The notes: generated from the sequence alone by a model not told the origin. DNA of 64,000 bases from Streptomyces violens (GCF_000717745.1 NZ_JOBH01000009.1:1-64000), one strand, 5' to 3'. Shown: positions 40,444 through 49,530, numbered from the stretch's first letter. Program-made: numbers and translations.

Positions 40444-41496
40444 TCAGCCGTTGGGGAGGATCACGGCCCGGCCGTTGATCTTCCCCGCGTGCAGCCGCTC
40501 GTAGGCCAGCGGCGCGTCGTCGATGCCGTACGTCTCGACGTGCACCGACAGCGCCCCGGCCCGCGCCAGGTCCAGGACCTCGGCCAGCTCACCGCGGCTG
40601 CCCCAGTACGGGGAGGACACCGAGACCTCGTACGCCGAGGTGCCGAAGCCGACGGGCAGCGCGCCGCCGCCGAGGCCGACGATCGTCACGTCCGCCTCGA
40701 CCGCGGCCACCGCACCCGCCGTGGTCACGGTGGGCGCCGCGCCGACGAAGTCCAGGACGAGCTGGGCGCCGAGGCCGCCGGTCAGCTCGCGGACCTTCGC
40801 CGCGGCGTCCGCGTCGGAGAGCACCGTCTCGTGCGCGCCGACCTCGCGGGCCAGCGCCAGCTTCGCCTCGCTGAGGTCGAGGGCGATGACGCGGGCCGGG
40901 CTGAGCGCGCGCAGCAGCTGGATGGCGACGTGGCCGAGGCCGCCCGCGCCGATGACGACGGCGGTGGAGCCGGGGACCAGCTTGGGCAGCGAGCGCTTGA
41001 TCGCGTGGTACGGGGTGAGGCCCGCGTCGGTCAGCGGCACGGCCTGGACGGGGTCCAGGCCGCCGAGGGGCACGAGGTGGCGGGCGTCGTCGATCAGGAG
41101 GTACTCGGCGAGGGCCCCGGGCTCGCCGAGCCCGGGCGGGCGGATGCCCAGCTCGGGGGCGCGCAGGCAGTAGTTCTCCTTGCCCTCGGCGCACTTGGCG
41201 CAGGCGCCGCAGCCCCACGGGCCGTAGACGGCGACCGCGTCGCCCACGGCGAAGGCGGTGACGCCCTCGCCGAGCGCGGCGACCGTGCCCGCGCCTTCGT
41301 GGCCGAGGGTGAGCGGCAGCGGGAAGGGCAGCGCTTCGGCCGGCCATTCCATGACCGCGATGTCGGAGTGGCACACGCCGGCGGCGGTGACCTTCAGCAG
41401 TACCTGGCCGGGCCTCGGCTCGGGGACCGGTACCTCGACGACCTCGGGTGCGGCACCGACCGTCCGGTACTGCACGGCCTTCATCGTGGCCTTCAT
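40444..41496 (-). CDS. zinc-dependent alcohol dehydrogenase
   Basis: A 350-residue MDR-superfamily enzyme. The catalytic zinc site uses GVCHSD and LGHEGAG; the structural zinc cysteines are CGACAKCAEGKENYC; the Rossmann motif is GAGGLGHVA. It oxidises alcohols or reduces aldehydes with NAD(P). The substrate is not evident from sequence. ATG 41496 has GAGGAGG upstream. The palindrome at 41534 overlaps its likely promoter, so it may be repressor-controlled. Confidence 0.9.
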   Translation of the reverse strand: MKATMKAVQYRTVGAAPEVVEVPVPEPRPGQVLLKVTAAGVCHSDIAVMEWPAEALPFPLPLTLGHEGAGTVAALGEGVTAFAVGDAVAVYGPWGCGACAKCAEGKENYCLRAPELGIRPPGLGEPGALAEYLLIDDARHLVPLGGLDPVQAVPLTDAGLTPYHAIKRSLPKLVPGSTAVVIGAGGLGHVAIQLLRALSPARVIALDLSEAKLALAREVGAHETVLSDADAAAKVRELTGGLGAQLVLDFVGAAPTVTTAGAVAAVEADVTIVGLGGGALPVGFGTSAYEVSVSSPYWGSRGELAEVLDLARAGALSVHVETYGIDDAPLAYERLHAGKINGRAVILPNG

Positions 41497-41533
41497 GAGA
41501 ACCTCCTCGTTCTCCGCGCGGCCCCCCTATATA

Positions 41534-41544
41534 TGTACTGTACA
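41534..41544. promoter_or_regulatory. palindrome TGTACTGTACA over the alcohol dehydrogenase promoter
   Basis: A perfect 11-bp palindrome lies 38 bp before the dehydrogenase start, next to an AT-rich TATATA that could be the -10. This type is bound by TetR- and CopY-like repressors. The rest of 41545-41789 shows no gene; AGTAGGA and TCCTACT occur as a wide inverted repeat. Confidence 0.5.
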
Positions 41545-41789
41545 ACTAAAGCCGCGGCCACCCTGCCGTCTCAGATAGTAGGAAGCCCAAGTAATTGTGC
41601 AGACATCACGGCTCTACTGTCCTACTTTTGTAGAAGCCGAACGTCTCGCTCCACCCAGCGAAGGCGGCTCCGGCCGGCGCGCACCCACAGGCGACCCCTG
41701 GCGCGACCTGGCCCCGCCCGCTCCGGCGTCGCATTCCGCCTTCGTGGCATCTCGGGGATCGATCAGACGATTCTTAAGGAGACGTGGAC

Positions 41790-41927
41790 ATGGCCGACAC
41801 CGCTGCCCCCGCCCGCAGGATCCGCCACCGCGTGCGTACGTCCGGCGAGACCGACCGCAGGAACGCCGCCGCTGCCCTGCAGCGCGCCCTGGACCGCCGC
41901 GACAACGGCGGCGCCACCGGGCACTGA
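41790..41927 (+). CDS. small basic protein of 45 residues, unknown function
   Basis: ATG 41790 is preceded by AAGGAG at good spacing, and codon use is Streptomyces-like (mostly G/C in third position). The product MADTAAPARRIRHRVRTSG... is rich in Arg and Ala, with a predicted amphipathic helix (RRNAAAALQRALDRRDNG) and no cysteine or signal peptide. It converges with pruA over a strong terminator. I do not recognise a characterised family; it may be a nucleic-acid-binding or regulatory small protein. Confidence 0.7.
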   Translation: MADTAAPARRIRHRVRTSGETDRRNAAAALQRALDRRDNGGATGH

Positions 41928-41933
41928 AACGCG

Positions 41934-41967
41934 AAAACCGCCCCCGGCCCGAAGGCCGGGGGCGGTT
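41934..41967. terminator. bidirectional terminator between the small gene and pruA
   Basis: A 14-bp perfect stem AACCGCCCCCGGCC/GGCCGGGGGCGGTT around CGAA, with TTTT on the leftward side, beyond the pruA stop. Confidence 0.87.
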
Positions 41968-41979
41968 CGCCGCAGGGCC

Positions 41980-43611
41980 TCAGCCCATGTGCGGGTAGCG
42001 GTAGTCCGTCGGAGCGACCATCGTCTCCTTGATGGAGCGCGGCGACATCCAGCGCAGCAGGTTGAACTTCGAACCCGCCTTGTCGTTGGTGCCCGAGGCG
42101 CGGCCGCCGCCGAAGGGCTGCTGGCCGACGATCGAGCCCGTCGGGCGGTCGTTGACGTAGAAGTTGCCGGCCGCGAAGCGGAGCTTCTCGGAGACCTCGG
42201 CGACGACCTGCCGGTCCTTGGCGAGCACGGCGCCGGTCAGCGCGTAGGCCGAGGCCGACTCCATCTGCTCGACGGTCGCGTCGAAGTCGGCGTCCTCGTA
42301 GACGTGGACCGCGATGATCGGGCCGAAGTACTCGGTCTTGAAGACGTCGTTCTCCGGGTCCGAGCAGGCGATGACGGTCGGGCGGACGAAGTAGCCCACC
42401 GAGTCGTCGTAGCTGCCGCCCGCGATGATCTCGCAGGCCGGGTCGGCCTTGGCGGCATCGATGGCGGCCTTGCTCTTGGCGAAGGACCGGTCGTCGATGA
42501 CGGCGCCGATGAAGTTCGACAGGTCGGTGACGTCACCCATGGCCAGGCCCTCGACCTCGGCGGCCAGCTCGTCCTTGAAGCCGTTCTCCCAGGTGGAGCG
42601 GGCGATGTAGGCACGCGAGGCCGCGGAGCACTTCTGGCCCTGGTACTCGAACGCACCACGGGTGATGGCGGTCTTCAGGATCGCCGGGTCCGCGGTGGGG
42701 TGCGCGACGATGAAGTCCTTGCCGCCGGTCTCGCCGACCAGACGCGGGTAGGAGCGGTACTTCTCGATGTTCTGGCCGACCTCCTTCCACAGGTACTGGA
42801 AGGTCTTCGTCGAGCCGGTGAAGTGCACGCCGGCCAGCTCCGGGTGCGGCAGCGCGACCTCGGAGACCTCCTTGCCGTCACCGGTGACCAGGTTGATCAC
42901 GCCCTTGGGCAGCCCGGCCTCCTCCAGCAGCTGCATCAGCAGGACGGCGGAGTGGGTCTGGGTCGGGGACGGCTTCCAGACCACCACGTTGCCCATCAGG
43001 GCGGGGGCGGTGGGCAGGTTGCCGGCGATCGCGGTGAAGTTGAACGGCGTGATCGCGTAGACGAAGCCCTCCAGCGGGCGGTGGTCCAGGCGGTTCCAGA
43101 CGCCGTTCGGCTGCACCAGCGGCTGCTCCTGGAGCAGCTCACGCGCGAAGTGCACGTTGAAGCGCCAGAAGTCCACCAGCTCACAGGGCGCGTCGATCTC
43201 GGCCTGCTGGGCGGTCTTGGACTGCCCCAGCATGGTCGAGGCGGCGATCGTCTCGCGCCACGGGCCCGACAGCAGGTCGGCGGCCTTCAGCAGGATCGCC
43301 GCGCGGTCGTCGAAGGACATCGCGCGCCAGGCCGGGGCCGCGGCGAGCGCCGCGTCGACGGCCTCCTGCGCGTCGGCCTTGGTGGCGTTGGCGTACGTAC
43401 CCAGCACGGCCTTGTGGTTGTGCGGCTGGACGACGTCGAAGCGCTCACCGCCGCCCATCCGCTTCTCACCGTTGATCGTCATCGGGAGGTCGATGGGGTT
43501 CTCGGCGAGCTCCTTGAGCTTCGCCTCCAGGCGGGCACGCTCCGGGGAGCCGGGGGCGTAGCCGTGCACCGGCTCGTTGTACGGGGCGGGGACGTGGGTC
43601 ACAGCGTCCAT
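41980..43611 (-). CDS. pruA: L-glutamate gamma-semialdehyde (P5C) dehydrogenase
   Basis: A 543-residue aldehyde dehydrogenase that oxidises glutamate semialdehyde to glutamate in proline breakdown. The catalytic Glu region is LVGETGGKDF and the Cys is in YQGQKCSAASRAYI; VYAITPFNFTAIAGNLP and VWKPSPTQTHSA belong to the P5C dehydrogenase group. ATG 43611 has AAGGAG upstream; the longer frame is in the wrong context. It lies 68 bp downstream of the proline dehydrogenase gene, so the two steps are encoded by an operon. Confidence 0.95.
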   Translation of the reverse strand: MDAVTHVPAPYNEPVHGYAPGSPERARLEAKLKELAENPIDLPMTINGEKRMGGGERFDVVQPHNHKAVLGTYANATKADAQEAVDAALAAAPAWRAMSFDDRAAILLKAADLLSGPWRETIAASTMLGQSKTAQQAEIDAPCELVDFWRFNVHFARELLQEQPLVQPNGVWNRLDHRPLEGFVYAITPFNFTAIAGNLPTAPALMGNVVVWKPSPTQTHSAVLLMQLLEEAGLPKGVINLVTGDGKEVSEVALPHPELAGVHFTGSTKTFQYLWKEVGQNIEKYRSYPRLVGETGGKDFIVAHPTADPAILKTAITRGAFEYQGQKCSAASRAYIARSTWENGFKDELAAEVEGLAMGDVTDLSNFIGAVIDDRSFAKSKAAIDAAKADPACEIIAGGSYDDSVGYFVRPTVIACSDPENDVFKTEYFGPIIAVHVYEDADFDATVEQMESASAYALTGAVLAKDRQVVAEVSEKLRFAAGNFYVNDRPTGSIVGQQPFGGGRASGTNDKAGSKFNLLRWMSPRSIKETMVAPTDYRYPHMG

Positions 43612-43679
43612 GGCGGCCGTGTCTCCTTCTGTCGGGTGCGGGTGCGGAGTATGTACGGGGCCGGGCCCGGCCCCCGGTG

Positions 43680-44606
43680 TCAGCTGCGGGTGAGCAGCGA
43701 GCGGGCGAAGAACGCGAGGTTCGCGGGGCGTTCGGCGAGCCGGCGCATGAAGTAGCCGTACCAGTCGGTGCCGTAGGCGATGTAGACACGCATGCGGTGG
43801 CCCTCGGCGGCGAGCCGGCGGTGCTCGTCGTCCCGGATGCCGTAGAGCATCTGGAACTCGTAGTCCTCGTTCTTGCGGCCGGCGCGGAAGGCGAGGTCCT
43901 GGGCGATGGCGACCATGCGCGGGTCGTGCGACCCGACCATCGGGTAGCCCTCGCCCTCCATCAGGATCTTCAGACAGCGGACGTACGCCTTGTCCACCTC
44001 GGCCTTGTCCTGGTAGGCGACGGTGGCGGGCTCCTTGTACGCGCCCTTCACCAGCCTCACTCGCGAACCTTCCCCGGACAGCGCGCGGCAGTCGTCCTCG
44101 GTGCGGAAGAGGTAGGACTGCAGGACGGCGCCGGTCCCCGGGAAACGGGTGCGGAGCTCGCCGAGGATGGCGAGGGTGGAATCCACGGTGGTGTGGTCCT
44201 CCATGTCCAGGGTGACCGTCGTGCCGATCGCGGCGGCGGCCTCGACGACCGGGGTGACGTTCTTCAGGGCCAGCTCGTGGCCGCCGGGCAGGGCCTGCCC
44301 GAAGGCGGAGAGCTTGACCGACATCTCGGCACGGGTGCCGAGGCCGAGCGGCTTGAGGCCCTCGACCAGCTCCAGGTAGGCGTCGCGGTTGCGGAGCGCC
44401 TGCGCGGGGTCGGTGATGTCCTCGCCCAGCACGTCCAGGGTGACCTCCAGGCCGGCGTCGGCCAGGGAGCGGACGGCGGGGACGGTGTCGCCCAGGGTCT
44501 CGCCCGCGATGAAGCGGTCGACGACGGGGCGGGTGACCGGCGCGGCCGAGACGAGACGGCGCATTTTGTCGCTGCGCGCAGCGGCGAGGATCACGGGACC
44601 CAGCAC
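43680..44606 (-). CDS. putA: proline dehydrogenase
   Basis: A 308-residue monofunctional FAD enzyme oxidising proline to pyrroline-5-carboxylate. The beta-alpha barrel motifs are DMEDHTTVDSTL, RLVKGAYKEP, GSHDPRM, EFQMLYGIRD and the substrate-binding FMRRLAERPAN (Arg-Arg pair). The GTG start at 44606 follows GGAGGT. It is divergent from a PucR-type regulator and co-directional with pruA. Confidence 0.94.
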   Translation of the reverse strand: MLGPVILAAARSDKMRRLVSAAPVTRPVVDRFIAGETLGDTVPAVRSLADAGLEVTLDVLGEDITDPAQALRNRDAYLELVEGLKPLGLGTRAEMSVKLSAFGQALPGGHELALKNVTPVVEAAAAIGTTVTLDMEDHTTVDSTLAILGELRTRFPGTGAVLQSYLFRTEDDCRALSGEGSRVRLVKGAYKEPATVAYQDKAEVDKAYVRCLKILMEGEGYPMVGSHDPRMVAIAQDLAFRAGRKNEDYEFQMLYGIRDDEHRRLAAEGHRMRVYIAYGTDWYGYFMRRLAERPANLAFFARSLLTRS

Positions 44607-44709
44607 GGGACACCTCCACGGTTCACGGATGACAGATGCCGAGCGTGTTGGGCGCGCCGGCAGGTCGAGCCACCAGAAACGTAAGTTTCACGGTACGTCG
44701 GTAGCCATC

Positions 44710-44750
44710 GACAGCTGTCACGCCTTCGTGTCCGGCATCTCAGACAGATG
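44710..44750. promoter_or_regulatory. palindromes between putA and the PucR-type regulator
   Basis: GACAGCTGTC (44710-44719) and CATCT-CAGAC-AGATG (44736-44750) lie in the 200-bp divergent region. They are candidate sites for autoregulation and control of putA/pruA. Confidence 0.45.
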
Positions 44751-44808
44751 TATGAGAATGTGCGGTGACATCTGACGCAGGGGTGACCGGAGAGGAGCCA
44801 GGCGGCGC

Positions 44809-46056
44809 ATGCCAGGGGACTACGAGCAGCTGGTGGACGAGATCTCGGCGGCGCTCGGCGCGCCCGCGACGCTGGAGGACCGGGACTTCCGGCTGATCGC
44901 GTTCGGTGCGCACGAGGGCGACGACGACTCGATGATGGACCCGGTGCGGACCCGGTCGATCCTGCAGCGCCGGTCCACGGCGGCGGTCCGCGCCTGGTTC
45001 GAGGGGTTCGGCATCGCCCGCGCCAAGTCCGCGCTGCGCATCCCGCCGGACCCGGCTGCCGGGGTCTTCAAGGGCCGCATCTGTCTGCCCGTACGCCACC
45101 GGGGCATCGTGCACGGATACGTCTGGCTGCTGGACGACGGGCACCTCAGCAATCTGGAGCTGGGCGGGCGCGGGACGCCGCCCGATCCGCGCATCGAGCA
45201 GGCGATGGACACCGCGGCGCGGATCGGCGCGCTGCTCGCGGCCGAGGCCCGGGCCGGTGCCGAACTGGGCGATCTGCTGCGGGAGTTGCTGCTGAGCGGG
45301 GCTTCCGAGCGGCAGGGTGCGGCGGACGCGCTGCGGGGTGCACTGCGGCCGGGTGCGGCCGAGGCACCGCTCGCGCTGGTGGCCGTGGCGCCCTGGGACA
45401 CCTCCGACACCGACGCGGCGCCGCTGCCGGGGCTGCCGGGGCTGCTCGCGGCGAGCGCGATGCCGTCGGGCGCGGCCGGGCCCGCGGACGCGGGCGAGCG
45501 CCCCGGCGGGCCGCCCGGCACGGGGGCGCGGCCCGGGGCGGCGCCCGGGCACACCCTCGCTGCGCTCGTGCGCCTGCGGACGGCCGGGGGGCTCGCGCCC
45601 GCGCATTCCGCCGCCGAGCACCTGCTGCGCTCACCGCGCGCCGGGAGCGGCGCCGCCGCAGGCATCGGGGCGGCGCGCGAGGAGCTGACCGAGCTGCCCG
45701 GTGCCTGGTGGGAGGCGCTGGCCGCGGCCCGTGCCGCGCGCGCCGAGCCGCGGCTGGGCCCGGTCGCGCAGTGGGACGCGATCGGCGCGTACCGACTGCT
45801 GACCGGCCTGCCGGCCGGCCAATCCGACGAAACGATTCGCCCGCTGCTCTCCCCCACCCACGCCGAACTGGCGCGCACCGCCGAGGCGTTCCTGGACTGC
45901 GCGGGCCAGGCCAGCCGCACGGCCCAGGCCCTCGGCATCCACCGTCAGACCCTCTACTACCGCCTCGGCCGGGTCGAGAAGCTCACCGGCCTGGACCTCG
46001 ACGAGGGCGCCGACCGCCTCCTGCTGCACATGGCACTGAAGTCGGCGCGGCTGTAA
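44809..46056 (+). CDS. PucR-family regulator of proline catabolism (PutR-like)
   Basis: A 415-residue regulator. The N-terminal half is a ligand or PAS/GAF-like domain (ALGAPATLEDRDFRLIAFGAHEGDD), and the C-terminal PucR HTH reads FLDCAGQASRTAQALGIHRQTLYYRLGRVEKLTGLDLDEGADRLLLHMAL. A Gly/Pro/Ala-rich insert sits at about 215-255. GAGGAG lies upstream of ATG 44809. Its divergence from putA suggests that it activates or represses proline oxidation genes; the ligand is presumably proline. Confidence 0.87.
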   Translation: MPGDYEQLVDEISAALGAPATLEDRDFRLIAFGAHEGDDDSMMDPVRTRSILQRRSTAAVRAWFEGFGIARAKSALRIPPDPAAGVFKGRICLPVRHRGIVHGYVWLLDDGHLSNLELGGRGTPPDPRIEQAMDTAARIGALLAAEARAGAELGDLLRELLLSGASERQGAADALRGALRPGAAEAPLALVAVAPWDTSDTDAAPLPGLPGLLAASAMPSGAAGPADAGERPGGPPGTGARPGAAPGHTLAALVRLRTAGGLAPAHSAAEHLLRSPRAGSGAAAGIGAAREELTELPGAWWEALAAARAARAEPRLGPVAQWDAIGAYRLLTGLPAGQSDETIRPLLSPTHAELARTAEAFLDCAGQASRTAQALGIHRQTLYYRLGRVEKLTGLDLDEGADRLLLHMALKSARL

Positions 46057-46114
46057 GGCGCCCGCTTCTGTGTTCTGCTGGAGGAAGAGGGCGGCTCCTG
46101 GAAGGAGGAGCGCC

Positions 46115-46924
46115 ATGCTGCACTCCCGCATCGTGGCCCCCGCGCCGGCACAGTCCGCCGGCCTCCTGCCGCGGCGTGAGCTGGCTGCCGCGTGGACACT
46201 CATGATCCTGCTCGCCGGCCTGGCATGGGCGCTCACTGTGACCCAGTCCCGCGACATGGGCATGGAACCGGGAACGATGGGGATGGCGCTGCCGCTCTTC
46301 CTGCTGCTGTGGGTGACCATGATGGTGGCGATGATGTTCCCTTCGGTGGCCCCGGTGTCCATCGCCTGGGCGCGGGCCATCGGCCGGCAGTCGGCCGGCG
46401 CCGCCCGCGCTGCGCGCATCGCCCAGTTCGCCGCGGGCTACCTGCTCTCCTGGGCGGCATTCGGTCTGCTCGCATACGGAGCACTGGCGGCGACCGGGAG
46501 GCTGGTCGACAGCCATCCCGGTGCGGGTCGCTGGCTGGGCGCCGCCGTCTTCCTGCTCGCGGGGCTGTGTCAGTTCGGGCCGCTGAAGCGAGTCTGCCTG
46601 CTCCACTGCCGGAATCCCCTGGCGCACCTCATCCGGTACGCGCACTTCCGGCCGTGGGCCCGGGATCTGCGCGTGGGCGTGCACCACGGGCTCTACTGCG
46701 TGGGCTGCTGCTGGGGCCTGATGATCGTCCTCATCCCGCTCGGCGTGATGAACGTGGCGGCCATGGCCGGACTGGCGGCGGTGATCTTCTTGGAGAAGCT
46801 GTGGCGGTGGGGCCCCTGGCTCACCTGGGCGGTCGGCATCGCCTTCCTGGTCCTGGCCGTGCTCGCGCCGTTCCAGGACGGACTGCTGCCCGGCCTGGAG
46901 ATGTCCGAGCCCTCGATGATGTAG
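46115..46924 (+). CDS. DUF2182 membrane protein
   Basis: A 269-residue integral membrane protein with about six segments. Conserved features are QSRDMGMEPG, WVTMMVAMMFPS, KRVCLLHCRNP and HHGLYCVGCCWGLM, rich in Met, Cys and His. ATG 46115 has GGAGGAG upstream, so the longer frame is rejected. DUF2182 proteins often occur beside DUF1326 proteins, as here. The Met/Cys/His pattern suggests metal handling, but the function is unknown. Confidence 0.87.
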   Translation: MLHSRIVAPAPAQSAGLLPRRELAAAWTLMILLAGLAWALTVTQSRDMGMEPGTMGMALPLFLLLWVTMMVAMMFPSVAPVSIAWARAIGRQSAGAARAARIAQFAAGYLLSWAAFGLLAYGALAATGRLVDSHPGAGRWLGAAVFLLAGLCQFGPLKRVCLLHCRNPLAHLIRYAHFRPWARDLRVGVHHGLYCVGCCWGLMIVLIPLGVMNVAAMAGLAAVIFLEKLWRWGPWLTWAVGIAFLVLAVLAPFQDGLLPGLEMSEPSMM

Positions 46925-47053
46925 CCGCTCGCTTCCCGGGCCGACGAGGCGCACGATGGAAGGTGCAGGCCGTTTGCGATCCCGAGGGCGGCTCGGGACA
47001 CGGTCTCGCCACTCCACGTGAGCTTCCATCGGCTCGACGGGGAGGGAAGCACC

Positions 47054-47716
47054 ATGACAGAGCAGGTCACTACCGACACGCGCTGGCATCTGGCCGGCGA
47101 CTGGTTCGATGTGTGCAAGTGCGCCATCCCGTGCCCCTGCACGTTCGCGCAGCCCCCCACCTACGGTGACTGCGAAGGCGTGCTGGCCTGGCACATCCGG
47201 GAAGGCAACTTCGGCGACGTACGGCTCGACGGTCTCAACGTACTCATGCTCGGCTCCTTTACCGGCAACCCCTGGACCCGCTCGCACACCGACGCATACG
47301 CCGCGGTCTTCTTCGACGAGCGCGCCGACGACCGGCAGCGCGCCGCCCTGCAGAGCATCTTCGGCGGCGAAGCGGGCGGCTGGCCTGCGGAGTTCGGCGA
47401 GATGTTCGGCCCCGAGATGCGGGGCATGGAGTTCGCTCCCATCCGGATCGAGGTCGACGAGGACCTGGCCGCATGGCGCGCGGAGATCCCCGGGCGGGTC
47501 TCTGCGAGCGCAGAGGCGCTGACCGGGCCGACCACCCCGGAAGGGGCCCGGGTACAGGTGCTCAACGCGCCGGGCGCCGAGGTCGGGCCGGGCCAGGTCG
47601 CCACCTGGGGACGGGCCACCACCGACCGCGCCGACGCGTACGGCTTCTCCTGGGACCGCTCCGGGAAGTCGAGCAAGCACTTCCCCTTCGACTGGAACGG
47701 GGGTCCGGCCACCTAG
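47054..47716 (+). CDS. DUF1326 protein
   Basis: A 220-residue soluble protein with the DUF1326 signature GDWFDVCKCAIPCPCTFAQPPTYGDC, a cluster of cysteines near the N-terminus that could bind metal or undergo redox. GGAGGGAAGC precedes ATG 47054. It lies 129 bp after the DUF2182 gene and probably belongs to the same unit. No signal peptide is seen. The function is unknown. Confidence 0.88.
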   Translation: MTEQVTTDTRWHLAGDWFDVCKCAIPCPCTFAQPPTYGDCEGVLAWHIREGNFGDVRLDGLNVLMLGSFTGNPWTRSHTDAYAAVFFDERADDRQRAALQSIFGGEAGGWPAEFGEMFGPEMRGMEFAPIRIEVDEDLAAWRAEIPGRVSASAEALTGPTTPEGARVQVLNAPGAEVGPGQVATWGRATTDRADAYGFSWDRSGKSSKHFPFDWNGGPAT

Positions 47717-47723
47717 CGGCTGC

Positions 47724-47747
47724 GGCGCCCCGGCCGGACCGGGCGCC
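47724..47747. terminator. possible terminator after the DUF1326 gene
   Basis: Arms GGCGCCC and GGGCGCC enclose a 10-nt GC-rich loop seven bases after the stop codon. No T-tract follows. Confidence 0.5.
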
Positions 47748-47813
47748 ACACCGGAAACACCGGCTTCATCTTCCGCGCATGGGCGGGTAACACGGCCTTC
47801 CTAGGGTCCGGCC

Positions 47814-49478
47814 ATGGACACAGGGCTGTACACCGAGGCGGACACCGCGCCGGCTCCGCCGCGCACTGGTCGGGCGGAGCACGACCAGGCGGCGAAGGAG
47901 ACGCTGGAGGACTACACCCTCCGCTTCGCGCCGCGCAGTTACCGCCGGTGGACGCCGATGGTCGTGGCGACCACCGCGCTGGGCGGGATCGCCTACCTGG
48001 CCGACTTCTCCATCGGCGCGGGCATCGGTCTCGCGCACGGCACCGGGAACGCGCTGGCCGCGATCCTCGTCGCGGCCGCGGTCATCTTCGTGACCGGCTT
48101 CCCGCTCGCGTACTACGGAGCGCGCTACAACATCGACCTGGACCTGATCACCCGCGGCTCCGGCTTCGGTTACTACGGCTCGGTGCTGACCAGCGTCATC
48201 TTCGCCAGCTTCACCTTCATCTTCTTCGCCACCGAAGGCTCGATCATGGCGCAGGGCCTGAAGCTCGGCCTCGGCCTGCCGCTGTGGCTGGGGTACCTGG
48301 TCTCCACGCTCCTGGTGATCCCGCTGGTCGTGTACGGCATGAAGGCGCTCAGCAAGCTCCAGGTCTGGACGACGCCGGTCTGGCTGCTGCTGATGGTCGG
48401 CCCGCTGGCCTACCTGGTCGCCACCGACCCCGGTACCGTGCACCGCTTCCTGGCGTACCCGGGCACCGGCGGCGACGGCGGCCTGAACACCGCCTCGGTG
48501 CTGCTCGGCGCGGGCGTGTGCCTGTCGCTGATCGCGCAGATCGGCGAGCAGATCGACTACCTGCGGTTCATGCCACCCAAGACCCGGGAGAACCGGCGCA
48601 GTTGGTGGACCGCCGTGATCATGGCGGGCCCCGGCTGGGTGGTGCTGGGCGCGCTGAAGCAGGCCGCCGGCATCTTCCTCGCGGTCTACGCGCTGGCCGA
48701 GGTCGCCCCGGCGGCCGCCGCCGAGCCGATCCAGCAGTTCAAGGGCGCCTTCGACGCGATGCTGCCGCCCTGGCTCGTACTCCCCCTCGCCGTGGTCCTC
48801 GTCGTGATCAGCCAGATCAAGATCAATGTGACCAACGCCTACTCCGGCTCGCTGGCCTGGACGAACTCCTTCACCCGGGTCACCAAGCGCTACCCCGGCC
48901 GGATGGTCTTCGTCCTCGCCAACCTCGGCATCGCGCTGATCCTGATGGAGGCCGACATGTTCAGCTTCCTCAACGCCGTGCTGGGCTTCTACTCGAACTG
49001 CGCCATCGCCTGGATCGTCACGGTCGCCACCGACATCATGGTCAACAAGTACCTGCTGAAGCTCTCCCCGCACGCCCCCGAGTTCCGCCGCGGCATGCTG
49101 TACGCGGTCAACCCCGTCGGCGTGGTGGCCTTCACCGCCGCCTCCGGCCTGTCGATCGCGATGTACTTTCACGCCCTCGGCGACACCCTGCAGCCGTACT
49201 CCCCCGTCGCCGCCGCCGTCCTCGCCTTCGTCCTCACCCCGCTGATGGCCGTGGTCACCAAGGGCCGGTACTACCTGCGGCGGACCGCCGACGGGATCGC
49301 CGAACCCCTGCTGGACGCGGACGGCAACCCGAGCGCGCGGACGTACACCTGCCACGTCTGCCGGCAGGAATTCGAGCGCCCCGACGTGGCCGCCTGCCCG
49401 GCCCACGACGCGGTGGTCTGCTCGCTGTGCCTGAGTACGGACCGCACGGGCGCGCATGTCCTCCCCGCGGGCGCCTGA
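47814..49478 (+). CDS. NCS1-type purine/cytosine permease with C-terminal cysteine-rich domain
   Basis: A 554-residue protein. Residues 45-490 form about 12 membrane segments of NCS1 type (LADFSIGAGIGLAHGTGN, DLITRGSGFGYYGSV, QIGEQIDYLRFMPPKT). The last 45 residues hold CHVCRQEFERPDVAACPAHDAVVCSLC, a zinc-ribbon-like arrangement of two CxxC pairs plus Cys and His. This tail is cytoplasmic by topology and unusual for a plain transporter; it may sense or recruit a partner. The ribosome site before ATG 47814 is weak (AGGGTCC). The substrate is unknown. Confidence 0.85.
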   Translation: MDTGLYTEADTAPAPPRTGRAEHDQAAKETLEDYTLRFAPRSYRRWTPMVVATTALGGIAYLADFSIGAGIGLAHGTGNALAAILVAAAVIFVTGFPLAYYGARYNIDLDLITRGSGFGYYGSVLTSVIFASFTFIFFATEGSIMAQGLKLGLGLPLWLGYLVSTLLVIPLVVYGMKALSKLQVWTTPVWLLLMVGPLAYLVATDPGTVHRFLAYPGTGGDGGLNTASVLLGAGVCLSLIAQIGEQIDYLRFMPPKTRENRRSWWTAVIMAGPGWVVLGALKQAAGIFLAVYALAEVAPAAAAEPIQQFKGAFDAMLPPWLVLPLAVVLVVISQIKINVTNAYSGSLAWTNSFTRVTKRYPGRMVFVLANLGIALILMEADMFSFLNAVLGFYSNCAIAWIVTVATDIMVNKYLLKLSPHAPEFRRGMLYAVNPVGVVAFTAASGLSIAMYFHALGDTLQPYSPVAAAVLAFVLTPLMAVVTKGRYYLRRTADGIAEPLLDADGNPSARTYTCHVCRQEFERPDVAACPAHDAVVCSLCLSTDRTGAHVLPAGA

Positions 49479-49494
49479 CCTCCAGGTACAAAGG

Positions 49495-49530
49495 CGACGC
49501 CTGCCCGTGCTGAACCGGGCAGGCGTCGCG
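49495..49530. terminator. bidirectional terminator
   Basis: Arms GCGACGCCTGCCCG and CGGGCAGGCGTCGC with an 8-nt loop lie between the convergent NCS1 and PRC-barrel genes. Confidence 0.85.
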
